Shown here piece by piece: positions 24,923 to 33,967 of a stretch of DNA of 64,000 bases. The notes under the pieces were generated by a model. It was not told the origin of the DNA. It made no database searches and saw nothing but the letters and a program-made list of their open reading frames with translations. Positions within the stretch are counted from its first letter, which is position 1; each line of letters begins with the position of its first letter. Source of the stretch: Dysgonomonas sp. 521 (GTDB taxonomy: Bacteria; Bacteroidota; Bacteroidia; Bacteroidales; Dysgonomonadaceae); the NCBI RefSeq assembly GCF_010501055.1, contig NZ_QVMO01000008.1:20552-84551 (forward strand). The letters run 5' to 3'. The translations under genes and the position numbers were made by a program.

Positions 24923-25992
24923 TAATAATTCGTTCCTTTAGCTATAAACCGAATAATACAGTATGCGATATAAATAAACACCAGGTACATTACCAATTCC
25001 GCATGATGCAGGTATATAATAGCAAATGTCGCTATCAGAACGCATGCGGTAAGGGAAAGCCCCTGCCACGAACGGGTCATTATATCAAGCTTCTGTCCCC
25101 ATACTTTTGGGCGGAATACCCAGTTGACCGGAGCAACAAAGGCATTTAAGAGCAGTATCGAATAAGACATATATTCGTATTTCACATCATTGACGATGCA
25201 GATAATAGCTACTATGCCTATCATGGCGCCATAGTATAGCTTTCCGTAATTTGTGGTTGCGCTGGTCGGCATATCGGTTGCCATAAAGATGGTGCCCAGC
25301 AATAGTCCTCCCAGAGAGAATTGTATCTTGTAATCCGTCAGATTGGAGAACACTAAGAGTAATATCGTAAATGCAGCCAGCAGGGCAAAAGGTATATGCC
25401 ACGATATCCTGCGCCTGATAATCAGGAACAAGCCTCCGAGTACCAGAAAGAAGATGGAATATTCTCCGATGGCTCCCGATGCTTTGTAAAACAGATGGTT
25501 GATAAATTCATTGCTGAATATATCTATTTCGCTTATGTTCACAGCCGTTTTGTCGTACCAGATAGTACGTGAAGCCATCACAGCGGGAAAGAATACAGTC
25601 ATAAATTCACGGCCTACCAGAGCCGGATTGAACATATTACGTCCCAGTCCGCCCCAAAGGAGTTTACCGAACAGCACAGCCATACTTCCCCCGAACGCGG
25701 CCACATAAAGCGGGGTGAAGGGGGCGATAGTAAAGGATAGCAGGATGCCTGAGATAATGGCTGAGCCATCGGCAATGGAATCCGTATTCCTGAAAAAGAT
25801 AGCGGAGAAGATGAACTCCGTAACCAGCGCGCTGCCCACGGCTACCAGTACCACCATGACCGGAACGAATCCGAAGGCCAGGTATGACATCACAATGCAG
25901 GGCAGTAATGCCAGTATGACGTCTGACATAACTTCACTGGTACTGTTATCTTTTCTTATAAAAGGCGCGAATGTAGTTTTATTGGATTGCAT
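24922..25992 (-). CDS. rnfD: Rnf complex subunit RnfD
   Basis: RnfD (NqrB-related) is a flavin-carrying membrane subunit of the ferredoxin:NAD oxidoreductase. The 356-residue protein has about nine hydrophobic helices. GLGRNMFNPALVGREF and FMATDMPTSATTNYGKLYYG are family motifs; a threonine in the latter is the expected covalent FMN site installed by ApbE. It overlaps rnfC by 14 bases. rnfG, rnfE, rnfA and rnfB do not follow: the next thing downstream is an M1 element and then recO. Confidence 0.93.
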   Translation of the reverse strand: MQSNKTTFAPFIRKDNSTSEVMSDVILALLPCIVMSYLAFGFVPVMVVLVAVGSALVTEFIFSAIFFRNTDSIADGSAIISGILLSFTIAPFTPLYVAAFGGSMAVLFGKLLWGGLGRNMFNPALVGREFMTVFFPAVMASRTIWYDKTAVNISEIDIFSNEFINHLFYKASGAIGEYSIFFLVLGGLFLIIRRRISWHIPFALLAAFTILLLVFSNLTDYKIQFSLGGLLLGTIFMATDMPTSATTNYGKLYYGAMIGIVAIICIVNDVKYEYMSYSILLLNAFVAPVNWVFRPKVWGQKLDIMTRSWQGLSLTACVLIATFAIIYLHHAELVMYLVFIYIAYCIIRFIAKGTNY

Positions 25993-27265
25993 TAGCTAAT
26001 TCTTTAAGTTTGAGTTTTCCTTCCTTTATACTTTCTATGAGTGGTACGTTGCTCGGGCAGATATATTCACAGGCAGCACATTCGATACAACTGCTGATGC
26101 TGTATTTTTCAAGGTTGAAATACTTGCCTTTCCTGTAGTTTTCTTCAAACTTCATCGGCATCAGGTGCATGGGGCATACATCTACACAATATCCGCACGA
26201 AATGCAGTTACTGCGTTTTACTGCCTCTTTCTTTAAAAACAGTATTCCGGATGAGCCTTTTGTTATTGGCACCGAAGGGTCGTTCACGGCTTTTCCCATC
26301 ATCGGGCCACCCAGTACGATCCTGATGTTGCCGGAATCCAGTCCGAGCGATTTAGTGATATGTTCGACAGGCGTACCTATTTTTACCTCATAGTTCCCGT
26401 AATGCGCCGCTTCTTCGCCCGATATGGTAATAATGCGGCTAATGAGCGGCCTGCCGTTCTTTACGGCTTCGTATATGGCATGTACCGTTCCTACATTGCT
26501 GACTATTATCCCGGCTTCACGCGGGCGTTGGAATCTGCCTAACTCTTTGCCTGTTACGGATTTTATAAGCTGTAATTCGCCTCCCTGAGGATATTCGTTA
26601 GGAAGAATGGCTACACGTACATTCCGATATTCAGCTTGCTGTAGGTATGGGGCAAAGGCTTTTTGCAACTCTTTATTCTGTTCTTCTATCGAGATAACGA
26701 TGCTATCGGCATTCAGTATCCGGTTGATAAAGCCTATTCCCTCAAACAACTCCTGAGTCCGTTCAGCCATTACTGCATAGTCGGAAGTTAGGTATGGCTC
26801 ACATTCCGTACCGTTTACGATGAAGATGTCTATTTTATGCCCGTCGAGGGTATATTTTACCGCGGTGGGGAACTGAGCGCCTCCTTCTCCTACAATACCG
26901 TTTGTCCGTATGATATTTAATAGTTGCTCAGGGCTGAGGTCATCGGTATTAAAATAAAGGAGCTTCTCTGTTGTTTCCTGAAAATCGTTCTGGATAACAA
27001 TGCATGGGGTCGATGTCCCGTCCGGAAACTCAATGTCCTTTATTTCGAGTACCTGACCCGAAACCGGAGCATGTACATTTGACGAAAGACCTTTCTCCGA
27101 AACCGCGATTTGCTGGTATTTCATGACTTTGTCCCCGGCTTTTACCCCGGGTACAGGCGTTTCGCCCAGATACTGCGATATGGGAATGTATAGGAAAGGA
27201 GCATCTTCGATTGTCCGGATGCTTTTCTTTTTGGTCTTTCCTTTCATGGAGAATATATGCATCAT
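25979..27265 (-). CDS. rnfC: Rnf complex subunit RnfC
   Basis: RnfC is the peripheral NADH/iron-sulfur subunit. The 428 residues contain the NADH-site segment VGEGGAQFPTAVKYT, NGTECEPYLTSDYAVM, and two ferredoxin motifs, CISCGYCVDVCP and CIECAACEYICP. The N-terminal GGxHP-type stretch of many RnfC is replaced by MKGKTKKKS, which may be a lineage feature. rnfC starts downstream of the ApbE-like gene; a GC-rich repeat fills the 66-base spacer. Confidence 0.93.
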   Translation of the reverse strand: MMHIFSMKGKTKKKSIRTIEDAPFLYIPISQYLGETPVPGVKAGDKVMKYQQIAVSEKGLSSNVHAPVSGQVLEIKDIEFPDGTSTPCIVIQNDFQETTEKLLYFNTDDLSPEQLLNIIRTNGIVGEGGAQFPTAVKYTLDGHKIDIFIVNGTECEPYLTSDYAVMAERTQELFEGIGFINRILNADSIVISIEEQNKELQKAFAPYLQQAEYRNVRVAILPNEYPQGGELQLIKSVTGKELGRFQRPREAGIIVSNVGTVHAIYEAVKNGRPLISRIITISGEEAAHYGNYEVKIGTPVEHITKSLGLDSGNIRIVLGGPMMGKAVNDPSVPITKGSSGILFLKKEAVKRSNCISCGYCVDVCPMHLMPMKFEENYRKGKYFNLEKYSISSCIECAACEYICPSNVPLIESIKEGKLKLKELANAIQ

Positions 27266-27275
27266 AAGATATAAT

Positions 27276-27347
27276 GAGTTAGAGCCCCTCCAACTTCCCC
27301 GGAAGGAAGGCTTGAGTCCCCCTTGGGGGATTTAGGGGGCTGCTATT
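27276..27347. repeat. GCH repeat between rnfC and the ApbE-like gene
   Basis: One arm reads GCCCCTCCAACTTCCCCGG and the other, GTCCCCCTTGGGGGA then TTTAGGGGGCT. The second arm, read on the minus strand, supplies the ApbE-like stop (GCC CCC TAA ATCCCCC), exactly the way the same arm supplies the nuoF stop. Confidence 0.75.
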
Positions 27348-28228
27348 ATTTTATTATTATTGTCTATCATAAATCCTTTTATGTTAAAGTCTTTCGACAA
27401 TAGTTCCGTCTTTCTAAGAAATCCTTCAGGCGATTCATTGAATAAGGCCGTGGAAACGATATCGCCAATCATGCAGTTATCGCTGATTATTCCGACTTGC
27501 TTATTTCCGGAAGGAAAACCGCTTATGGGATTTAGTATATGTCCGTATTCTTTTCCGTCAATGCTCACAAAGGTTTTGGCTTGGGATGACGTGGAGTAGG
27601 TTTCATTTGCTATATTCAGCCTGAACAGAAGTTCTTCACTCTGCGGATGCCTTACCATAACTTGCCACGAAGGGTGCGATTCGTTGTTAATAGCCCTGAT
27701 CGTACTGCCTCCCGCATTTATGATAGCGTCCGTTATTCCTATTTCTGCCATTTTATCGGCTAGCCTGTCCACAGCGTAGGCTTTAATAAACGAACCTGTA
27801 ATGATTTCCTGCCCTTTCCCTATTTTTACCTGATTGCCTTTTATCTCTATCTTTTTGTAATCGATGAGCTTTTGTGCTTCCACTATTTCCTCTACAGACG
27901 GTATCCGTTTCTGTTCATCTTTATAGAAACCCCATAGCCTGATGAGCGGCATAACGGTTATATCGTATGTTCCGTCAAAGATATCCGATATGCGGATTAC
28001 CTGTTTCAGTATGTTGATAGTCTCATCATCTACCTCTACAAAGCTGCCACTGTTCCTGTTGATTTTGTCGATGTATGAGTCTGGCTGATAGGAGTTGTGC
28101 TTTTTGTCAACATCTGCCAGTACCGCAAATAGCTCATCGAATATGCTGTCTTCGTAAAAGGCAGATAGCTTGATCTTTATATGCGCGTGGAATAAGAAAC
28201 GCGTCTGGGCTTTGTACAGTAAGTCCAT
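27332..28228 (-). CDS. ApbE-like FAD:protein FMN transferase
   Basis: ApbE attaches FMN from FAD to a Thr of NqrB/C or RnfD/G. Family features in the 298 residues: IFDGTYDITVMPLIRLWGF, NAGGSTIRA, YSTSSQAK, YGHILNPISGFPSG and IGDIVSTAL with the metal-site Asp. The usual DLGGIAKGYAVD is ITGSFIKAYAVD, so the glycines are altered. No signal peptide or lipobox is visible, unusual for a periplasmic ApbE. It lies upstream of rnfC and rnfD, which fits RnfD as target. The C-terminal AAP and stop come from a GC-rich repeat. Confidence 0.82.
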   Translation of the reverse strand: MDLLYKAQTRFLFHAHIKIKLSAFYEDSIFDELFAVLADVDKKHNSYQPDSYIDKINRNSGSFVEVDDETINILKQVIRISDIFDGTYDITVMPLIRLWGFYKDEQKRIPSVEEIVEAQKLIDYKKIEIKGNQVKIGKGQEIITGSFIKAYAVDRLADKMAEIGITDAIINAGGSTIRAINNESHPSWQVMVRHPQSEELLFRLNIANETYSTSSQAKTFVSIDGKEYGHILNPISGFPSGNKQVGIISDNCMIGDIVSTALFNESPEGFLRKTELLSKDFNIKGFMIDNNNKIIAAP

Positions 28229-28236
28229 CTGGCTGA

Positions 28237-28668
28237 TTATTCGGTTCCTGAAGATTCTTCCGGAGTCGCTTTTTCTATCACTGTTTGCTTTGGCTCCTCT
28301 ACTTTTGCCGGCTCTTCTGGAGCTTTACTCTCTGTTTTCTTTTCGGCTACAGGGGTTGTCGGCGGAGTCTTTGCAGGAGTGGCAGCCGGAGTTTTAGGCT
28401 TGGTTTGTTGAACCTCTTTTTGCTTGTTTGCAACTTTAGGGGTTGTAGGTTCCTTCTTGGTTTCCGGCGCTGTGGATGCTTCTGCTTTTTCAACAGGGAC
28501 TGCCTCTGCCTGAGGGGTAACGATGGATTGTTCAGCTTCTTTATTCTTTTTTTCTTCTTCGGCTTTTTCTTCTATATTGGCAGCATTTACCCTATAGCCC
28601 CATATAATTAACACTATACCGAATAAAAAAAGGCCTGCTTTCTTTAATATCTTTATAATATTCTTCAT
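28237..28668 (-). CDS. Single-pass protein with Pro/Lys/Glu/Ala-rich tail
   Basis: The 143-residue product has one N-terminal hydrophobic segment (AGLFLFGIVLIIWGYRV, residues about 11-27), then a low-complexity tail rich in Pro, Lys, Glu, Thr and Ala. The tail resembles the proline-rich stalk of TonB without the C-terminal domain. I do not recognise a family. It is nine bases upstream of the ApbE-like gene and first in the ApbE-rnfC-rnfD run, so a scaffolding or periplasm-spanning role for that module is conceivable but inferred. Confidence 0.65.
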   Translation of the reverse strand: MKNIIKILKKAGLFLFGIVLIIWGYRVNAANIEEKAEEEKKNKEAEQSIVTPQAEAVPVEKAEASTAPETKKEPTTPKVANKQKEVQQTKPKTPAATPAKTPPTTPVAEKKTESKAPEEPAKVEEPKQTVIEKATPEESSGTE

Positions 28669-28703
28669 ATCTTTAAGTGATTATAAACATTATGAACTAC
28701 ATA

Positions 28704-28711
28704 CAAATGTA
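28704..28711 (-). promoter_or_regulatory. TAnnTTTG -7 element for the rnfCD-ApbE run
   Basis: Minus-strand TACATTTG, 36 bases before the first gene (28668). It is a good match to TAnnTTTG and the only candidate before this operon. Confidence 0.6.
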
Positions 28712-28791
28712 AAATATAAGTCTCATCTAATAAAAAAGATTAACTATTTATAGCATTTATCATATAAGAACTGAAACTTAGAAAAAAATTG

Positions 28792-28799
28792 TACTTTTG
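28792..28799 (+). promoter_or_regulatory. TAnnTTTG -7 element for the 28826 gene
   Basis: TACTTTTG overlaps the GTG at 28799 that begins the longest frame, so translation must start downstream, at ATG 28826. Confidence 0.6.
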
Positions 28800-28825
28800 T
28801 GACGCTTAAAATTATTTATCCATTT

Positions 28826-29359
28826 ATGAAAAAAATTGCAATTCTATCAATCTTCCTCATTTGTTTCTTTTCCGAAACGTTTGCCCTTACACAACCTAAA
28901 GATGAACCAAACAAGCTGGTTTTGTCGTGTTTTTTACTGAAAGATGCCAAAATAGGGCATTTGACATCCGATATAAGTAATTTTATATTCCGTCGTAAAA
29001 ACGGCTATCTCTGGCCTGTAACAAAAATACTTTTCTCGAAAGACAAAGAAAAAGGTGTGTTGAAAATGGATATCACAGCCATCGATAACGAGTGGCACAA
29101 ACTTGTAGAACCCGGAGAAAAAACCTATGGTTATTTTGTGATGAGTAACCGTATTTTTATTATGTCGACAAAAGAAGGAGATGATTTTGATTTTTCAGAA
29201 TATTTCTATTCAGAACCGGAGGAAGACAGTCAGCGCACTTTTGGCTGTTCCGAATCGAAAAAAGTAATAAAAAATCCAAGGTGGGTCTATGAAATAGATT
29301 CAGACTCTACATTCCCTAAGCAGTTACAAGCTGTAAATATAGAGGCTTTAGGCCGCTAA
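28826..29359 (+). CDS. Secreted protein of unknown function
   Basis: The start at ATG 28826 (MKKIAILSIFLICFFSETFA) gives a standard signal peptide cut near FA/LTQ. The mature part, about 157 residues, has no recognised domain; segments such as GVLKMDITAIDNEWHKL and YGYFVMSNRIFIM alternate hydrophobic residues as in beta-strands. It has its own promoter and is followed by the fucosidase pseudogene. Function unknown. Confidence 0.7.
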   Translation: MKKIAILSIFLICFFSETFALTQPKDEPNKLVLSCFLLKDAKIGHLTSDISNFIFRRKNGYLWPVTKILFSKDKEKGVLKMDITAIDNEWHKLVEPGEKTYGYFVMSNRIFIMSTKEGDDFDFSEYFYSEPEEDSQRTFGCSESKKVIKNPRWVYEIDSDSTFPKQLQAVNIEALGR

Positions 29360-31158
29360 TACAACTGTCGGTCATATTTCCTATTCATCTGTCTCACAGA
29401 GGCAGATGAATATTTTATTTTTCTTCAACCTATATTGTTTAACCTTGATGCCCATGAAATCCACATTCAATTTCTTCATTCTCCTTTTCTTTTCTATAGC
29501 CCAGTTTCTACATGCTCAGGTAAACCCACCTAAACCGTATGGTGTAGTTCCGACCGAAGATCAGGTTAGCTGGCAACAAATGGAATACTATATGTTTGTC
29601 CATTTCGGGCCTAATACATTTACCGATGTAGAATGGGGAGACGGAAAGGAAGACCCGAAGGTATTTAACCCTACGGATTTGGATTGCCGCCAGTGGGCAG
29701 CTACAGCCAAAGCCGCGGGGATGAAAGGAATTATCATTACGGCGAAGCATCATGACGGATTTTGCCTGTGGCCAAGCAACTACAGTACCCATACGGTAAG
29801 AGAGAGTTTATGGAAAGATGGTAAGGGCGATTTGCTCAGGGAGTTGTCCGATGCCTGCCGTGAGTATGGACTGAAATTTGGCGTATATCTTTCTCCTTGG
29901 GATCAGAATCATCCGGCTTACGGAACCAATCCCAGTATGTCCATATTTATTCCGGAGTTGCAGTATAATCAGATATTTGCGCATACGCTCGAGGAAGTGC
30001 TATCCAATTACGGCGAGGTTTTCGAACAGTGGTTCGATGGCGCTAACGGTGGAGAAAAGGATGGGAAAAAGCAGGTTTACGACTGGGAACTGTTTCACAG
30101 TGTAGTGTACCGTAATCAGCCTCATGCTATCATATTCAGTGATGTAGGCCCTGGTTGCCGCTGGATGGGTAACGAGCAGGGTGTGGCAGGTGAGACAAAC
30201 TGGTCAACTCTAAATATAAAAGGCTTTGAACCGGGACATGGCGCTCCGCCTGTAGAGGTCTTAAACACCGGGGTACAAGGCGGGGAAGCATGGGTTCCCG
30301 CGGAGACAGATGTCTCTATCCGTCCGGGATGGTTTTACAGCCCTTCTACCGATGATAAAGTAAAATCGGTAGATAAATTGATGGATATATATTACACCTC
30401 TGTGGGTAGGAATTCAAATCTGCTGCTGAATGTGCCTCCTGACAGGAGGGGACGTATTCATAAAAACGATTCAATCCGGTTAATGGAATTCCGTGATGCG
30501 GTAAGTGATTCTTTTAAAGAGGATTTGATAGCAGGCGCTGAAATCAAGGCGAGTAATACAAGGGGAAACTCTGTTGACTTTTCTGTCCTGAATTTATCAG
30601 ATGACGATTACAATACGTATTGGGCAACGGACGACAGTGAATAAAATCCCTCTATAGAAATAGACTTTAATGAGATAAAGAAATTTAACAGGCTGCTGTT
30701 GCAAGAATATATCCCTTTGGGACAGCGCGTTTCTTCCTTCCGTGTAAAATACTGGAACAATAAGGAAGGCGACTGGACTGAGTTTGCACAGGCTACAACG
30801 ATAGGTTATAAACGGATATTGCGCTTTCCGTGGATTGCAACCCGCAAGATAAAGATAGAGTTCGACGCGTTGGCTTGCCCTCTTATCAGTAAGGTCAGTA
30901 TCTATAATGCCCCCGAACAATTTTCCGTATCGGAAAACGTGAGTGCAGGAAATAAAACGGTACGATCTACTTCAAAATGGAAATTGACAGTACCGGAAGC
31001 AGACCTGTCAAAAATAACAGATGGAGACAACAATACATATCTGGAGATAAACAAAATATACCTTTAATGATAGATATGGGAGAAACCGTATCCGTGAAAG
31101 GCTTCTCTTATATGCCCCTAAATAAAGTGCAATCGTCAAATATATTGAGATATAACTT

Positions 31159-31370
31159 ATGCGAATCAAGGGTTAAATGTGCTATTTTTTGTCCCTTTAG
31201 GGACTGGATGTTGGTAGAAAGAAGCTTTAACCGGTTAATTGCGTGCCGTCAGGTACGCAATATCTACAGAACAATTCACATTTTGTACCTGACGGCACAA
31301 AAAAACGAATTTCATTCATGTTTCTACCAATATGATGTGCCTAACGGCACATTTAACCCTTGATTCGCAT
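31159..31370. mobile_element. M1 element, copy b, inside the fucosidase gene
   Basis: Almost identical to copy a. Target duplication AACTT at 31154-31158 and 31371-31375. Deleting the element and one AACTT rejoins the codons for Asn and Phe in ILRYNFYVSTDG, which proves precise insertion. Confidence 0.9.
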
Positions 31371-31432
31371 AACTTCTATGTAAGTACTGATGGCAAAGAT
31401 TGGACACAGGTAAAAAAGAACGCGATCTTTAA

Positions 31433-31626
31433 GAGTCTGTTTAAATTTTATAGCAAATCTTTTTTATAGCTATTTTTAGATGGATTTTATCATTTTTACT
31501 CTTGGTTTAGCGGGCTAAACCAAGAGTAAAAAGGGGAAAAGACGCTAAGAAAGAGCATAAAAAAGTTGCTAAGAATGAATTACAAGAGCCTATAATAAAA
31601 ATTTTCGGTAAAATTTAAACAGGCTC
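31433..31626. mobile_element. M2 element, copy b, inside the fucosidase gene
   Basis: Ends GAGTCTGTTTAAATTTTAT and TAAAATTTAAACAGGCTC, with TAA on both sides (31430-31432, 31627-31629). A central stem pairs CTCTTGGTTTAGC with GCTAAACCAAGAG. Removal with one TAA restores the frame AIFNNIANNPVRQ. Confidence 0.88.
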
Positions 31627-31803
31627 TAATAATATCGCGAATAATCCCGTACGGCAGGATATTACCTTGTTTGATAATAATACGGTAAAAATACGTTATA
31701 TAAAAATGGAAGCCGTGGAGATCGCGGATTCAAGTGATACCTATTTTATTACCGGAATACAGGTGTTTTAATTATCTTTACACTCTGAAAAAAGAACTGG
31801 AAA

Positions 31804-32397
31804 ATGAAAAAAATAATAGTTGCTTTTCTTATTTGTTTTGTTCTGGCTTATACAGCTTGTAGTGGCGATGGAGAAAATAATGTAATAAGATATTCAAAGA
31901 CTGATATTGCCGATTTTAAAATCTATATAGGTTCTTCGCAGGGAGGTAAGGAATACGTGTTCCCGTTAGACCAAAATGGTTCGGCTGACAGTGCGAAGAG
32001 TGTCGCGCTTAGTGGATATATGAGCAGTGCTTATAATGCAAACCTGTATAATGATTTCAAGGCGGAATTTAACGATGGTATGCTTACCTATACAGATTCT
32101 ACCGGGTATACAAAGATTGTATCTACCTACGAATTTAAGGGAGATTCACTGTTTATATTCAAAACGGGAGGAGTTCCCCGCTTTGTTGCCGTAGGAAGTA
32201 TGGATAGCCTGTACCGGACACGGTATATCTCCCGTTACTGGGATTCGCAGAGGGAAAAAGATACTGTGCGTGTTCATACCGATGTTCAGACTTTGGACAA
32301 AGTCCTTCAATATGCCGGATATTCCGGATTGCAGGATATGAAGGACATCTCGGACACAGTGATGTGGTGTAACGTGAAATATGTTTTCAATAAATAA
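31804..32397 (+). CDS. Lipoprotein of unknown function
   Basis: MKKIIVAFLICFVLAYTACSGDGEN is a lipoprotein signal with lipobox AYTAC, and the acidic residues right after the Cys (SGDGEN) resemble the surface-export signal of Bacteroidota lipoproteins. The mature part, about 178 residues, has repeated short strands (YEFKGDSLFIF, GVPRFVAVGSMDSLYRT) and no family I recognise. It ends with a terminator at 32422. Neighbour of the broken fucosidase. Confidence 0.78.
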   Translation: MKKIIVAFLICFVLAYTACSGDGENNVIRYSKTDIADFKIYIGSSQGGKEYVFPLDQNGSADSAKSVALSGYMSSAYNANLYNDFKAEFNDGMLTYTDSTGYTKIVSTYEFKGDSLFIFKTGGVPRFVAVGSMDSLYRTRYISRYWDSQREKDTVRVHTDVQTLDKVLQYAGYSGLQDMKDISDTVMWCNVKYVFNK

Positions 32398-32421
32398 ATT
32401 TATATAATCTTCTCAAAATAT

Positions 32422-32450
32422 GGGCTTGCATTCTTATAGCAAGCCCTTTT
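32422..32450 (+). terminator. Terminator after the 31804 lipoprotein
   Basis: GGGCTTGC and GCAAGCCC pair around a nine-base loop and are followed by TTTT. Confidence 0.8.
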
Positions 32451-32478
32451 ATGTAAATACGTTTTCAATAAAAATACG

Positions 32479-32486
32479 TACCTTTG
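32479..32486 (+). promoter_or_regulatory. TAnnTTTG -7 element for der
   Basis: TACCTTTG followed by CA, 27 bases before the der ATG. Confidence 0.7.
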
Positions 32487-32513
32487 CACAAAATTACAGT
32501 GTAGTATACAATT

Positions 32514-33827
32514 ATGGGAAATTTAGTAGCTATAGTCGGACGCCCTAATGTAGGCAAGTCGACCTTATTCAATCGATTGACTGAAAGTCGTCAGGCTATA
32601 GTCGATGAGACATCGGGAACAACGCGTGACCGCCAATACGGGAAAGTAGAGTGGGGAGGACAGGAATTCTCGCTTGTAGATACCGGCGGATGGGTTGTCA
32701 ATTCGGATGATGTTTTCGAAAGTGAAATAAACAAACAGGTATCCATCGCGATAGAAGAGGCCGATGTCATTCTATTTATGGTAGATGTGATGAATGGCCT
32801 TACAGATCTGGATTCGGCAGTAGGTAATATGCTTCGCCGTTCCAAAAAGCCGATCATACTGGTGTCGAACAAGGCTGATAACTTTAGCCTGCATCATCAG
32901 TCGGCGGAGTTTTACGCGCTGGGGCTGGGCGACCCTGTCAATATATCGGCAATAAACGGAGGCGGTACAGGTGATCTGCTCGACCTGATTATCACAAAAT
33001 TCTCTAAAAAAGGAGAGGATGAGGTGCTGGAAGAAATACCGCGTATCGCTATTGTCGGTCGCCCCAATGCCGGAAAATCGTCTATGGTAAACGCGCTGAT
33101 GGACGAGGAACGCAACATTGTGACCAATATAGCAGGCACAACACGCGATTCGATATATACCCGTTTCAATAAGTTCAATATGGATTTCTACCTTGTGGAT
33201 ACGGCAGGTATACGCAAGAAGGGAAAAGTGACGGAAGATCTGGAATATTATTCCGTAATCCGCTCTATCAAGGCTATCGAAAATTCGGATGTATGTGTGC
33301 TGATGCTTGACGCCACACAAGGTATCGAAAGCCAGGACCTGAATATATTTTCTCTTATCCAGAAAAACCGGAAAGGGCTTGTCGTATGCGTGAATAAATG
33401 GGATTTGGTAGAGAATAAAGAGCAGATCGTTATCAAAACATTCGAGAATGCTATCCGCCAACGTCTGGCGCCTTTTACCGATTTCCCGATAATCTTTGCT
33501 TCCGCGCTTACAAAGCAACGCATATTGAAGGTGCTGGAAACAGCTAAAGAAGTGTATGGACGGAGAAAGACAAAAATACCTACACATAAGCTAAATGAGG
33601 TATTATTGCCGATTATAGAACATACGCCGCCGCCTGCAAACAAAGGGAAATATATTAAAATTAAATATATCACTCAGTTGCCGAACACACAAGTTCCTTC
33701 GTTTGTGTTTTTCTGTAATCTGCCTCAGTGGGTTAAAGACCCTTACAAACGTTTTCTGGAAAACCGCATCCGTGACAACTGGGATTTGTCGGGCACTCCG
33801 ATTAATATTATAATAAGGGAGAAATAG
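32514..33827 (+). CDS. der: Ribosome biogenesis GTPase Der
   Basis: Der (EngA) has two tandem GTPase domains and assists 50S assembly. The 437 residues show the first P-loop [12 protein letters not shown] with DTGG and NKAD, a linker, the second P-loop [12 protein letters not shown] with DTAGIRKKG and NKWD, and the C-terminal KH-like domain ([21 protein letters not shown]). It has its own promoter and terminator. Confidence 0.97.
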   Translation: MGNLVAIVGRPNVGKSTLFNRLTESRQAIVDETSGTTRDRQYGKVEWGGQEFSLVDTGGWVVNSDDVFESEINKQVSIAIEEADVILFMVDVMNGLTDLDSAVGNMLRRSKKPIILVSNKADNFSLHHQSAEFYALGLGDPVNISAINGGGTGDLLDLIITKFSKKGEDEVLEEIPRIAIVGRPNAGKSSMVNALMDEERNIVTNIAGTTRDSIYTRFNKFNMDFYLVDTAGIRKKGKVTEDLEYYSVIRSIKAIENSDVCVLMLDATQGIESQDLNIFSLIQKNRKGLVVCVNKWDLVENKEQIVIKTFENAIRQRLAPFTDFPIIFASALTKQRILKVLETAKEVYGRRKTKIPTHKLNEVLLPIIEHTPPPANKGKYIKIKYITQLPNTQVPSFVFFCNLPQWVKDPYKRFLENRIRDNWDLSGTPINIIIREK

Positions 33828-33845
33828 TCTGTCTCAACATAAAAT

Positions 33846-33875
33846 AAAAGGATTCCAAATATTTGGAATCCTTTT
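33846..33875 (+). terminator. 30-bp perfect palindrome after der
   Basis: AAAAGGATTCCAAAT joined directly to ATTTGGAATCCTTTT: a complete dyad, 18 bases after der. The trailing TTTT makes it a likely terminator, effective on both strands. Confidence 0.7.
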
Positions 33876-33932
33876 CGGTTTAAAATTCCTATAATATTGA
33901 GGACGATAAACAGAATAAACCCAATATTTTAG

Positions 33933-33940
33933 TATTTTTG
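33933..33940 (+). promoter_or_regulatory. TAnnTTTG -7 element for smpB
   Basis: TATTTTTG, 27 bases before the smpB ATG. Confidence 0.65.
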
Positions 33941-33967
33941 TAGGTTCGGATAAGAACATTATAAATT

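Larger units (their letters stand above)
29454..31771 (+). pseudogene. GH29 alpha-L-fucosidase with F5/8C domains, disrupted
   Basis: The N-terminus is a signal peptide (MKSTFNFFILLFFSIAQFLHA), then a GH29 catalytic domain with HFGPNTF, GIIITAKHHDGFCLW and the nucleophile region EQWFDGANGG. Two F5/8C-like domains follow. There are four lesions: an in-frame TAA at 30642-30644 (the same frame continues NPSIEIDFNEI); a one-base deletion in an A-run near 31055; an M1 element at 31159-31370 between ILRYN and FYVSTDGKDW; and an M2 element at 31433-31626. Removing both elements with one target copy restores the protein to VF-stop at 31771. The catalytic domain could still be made. ATG 29454 is preferred over 29406 because it gives a clean signal peptide. 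Confidence 0.88.

Noticed and set aside
30699..31363. Two separate small genes after the fucosidase frame
   Set aside because: They are the continuation of the same protein in the same frame and after a one-base shift, so they belong to the pseudogene; the second also reads into an M1 element.
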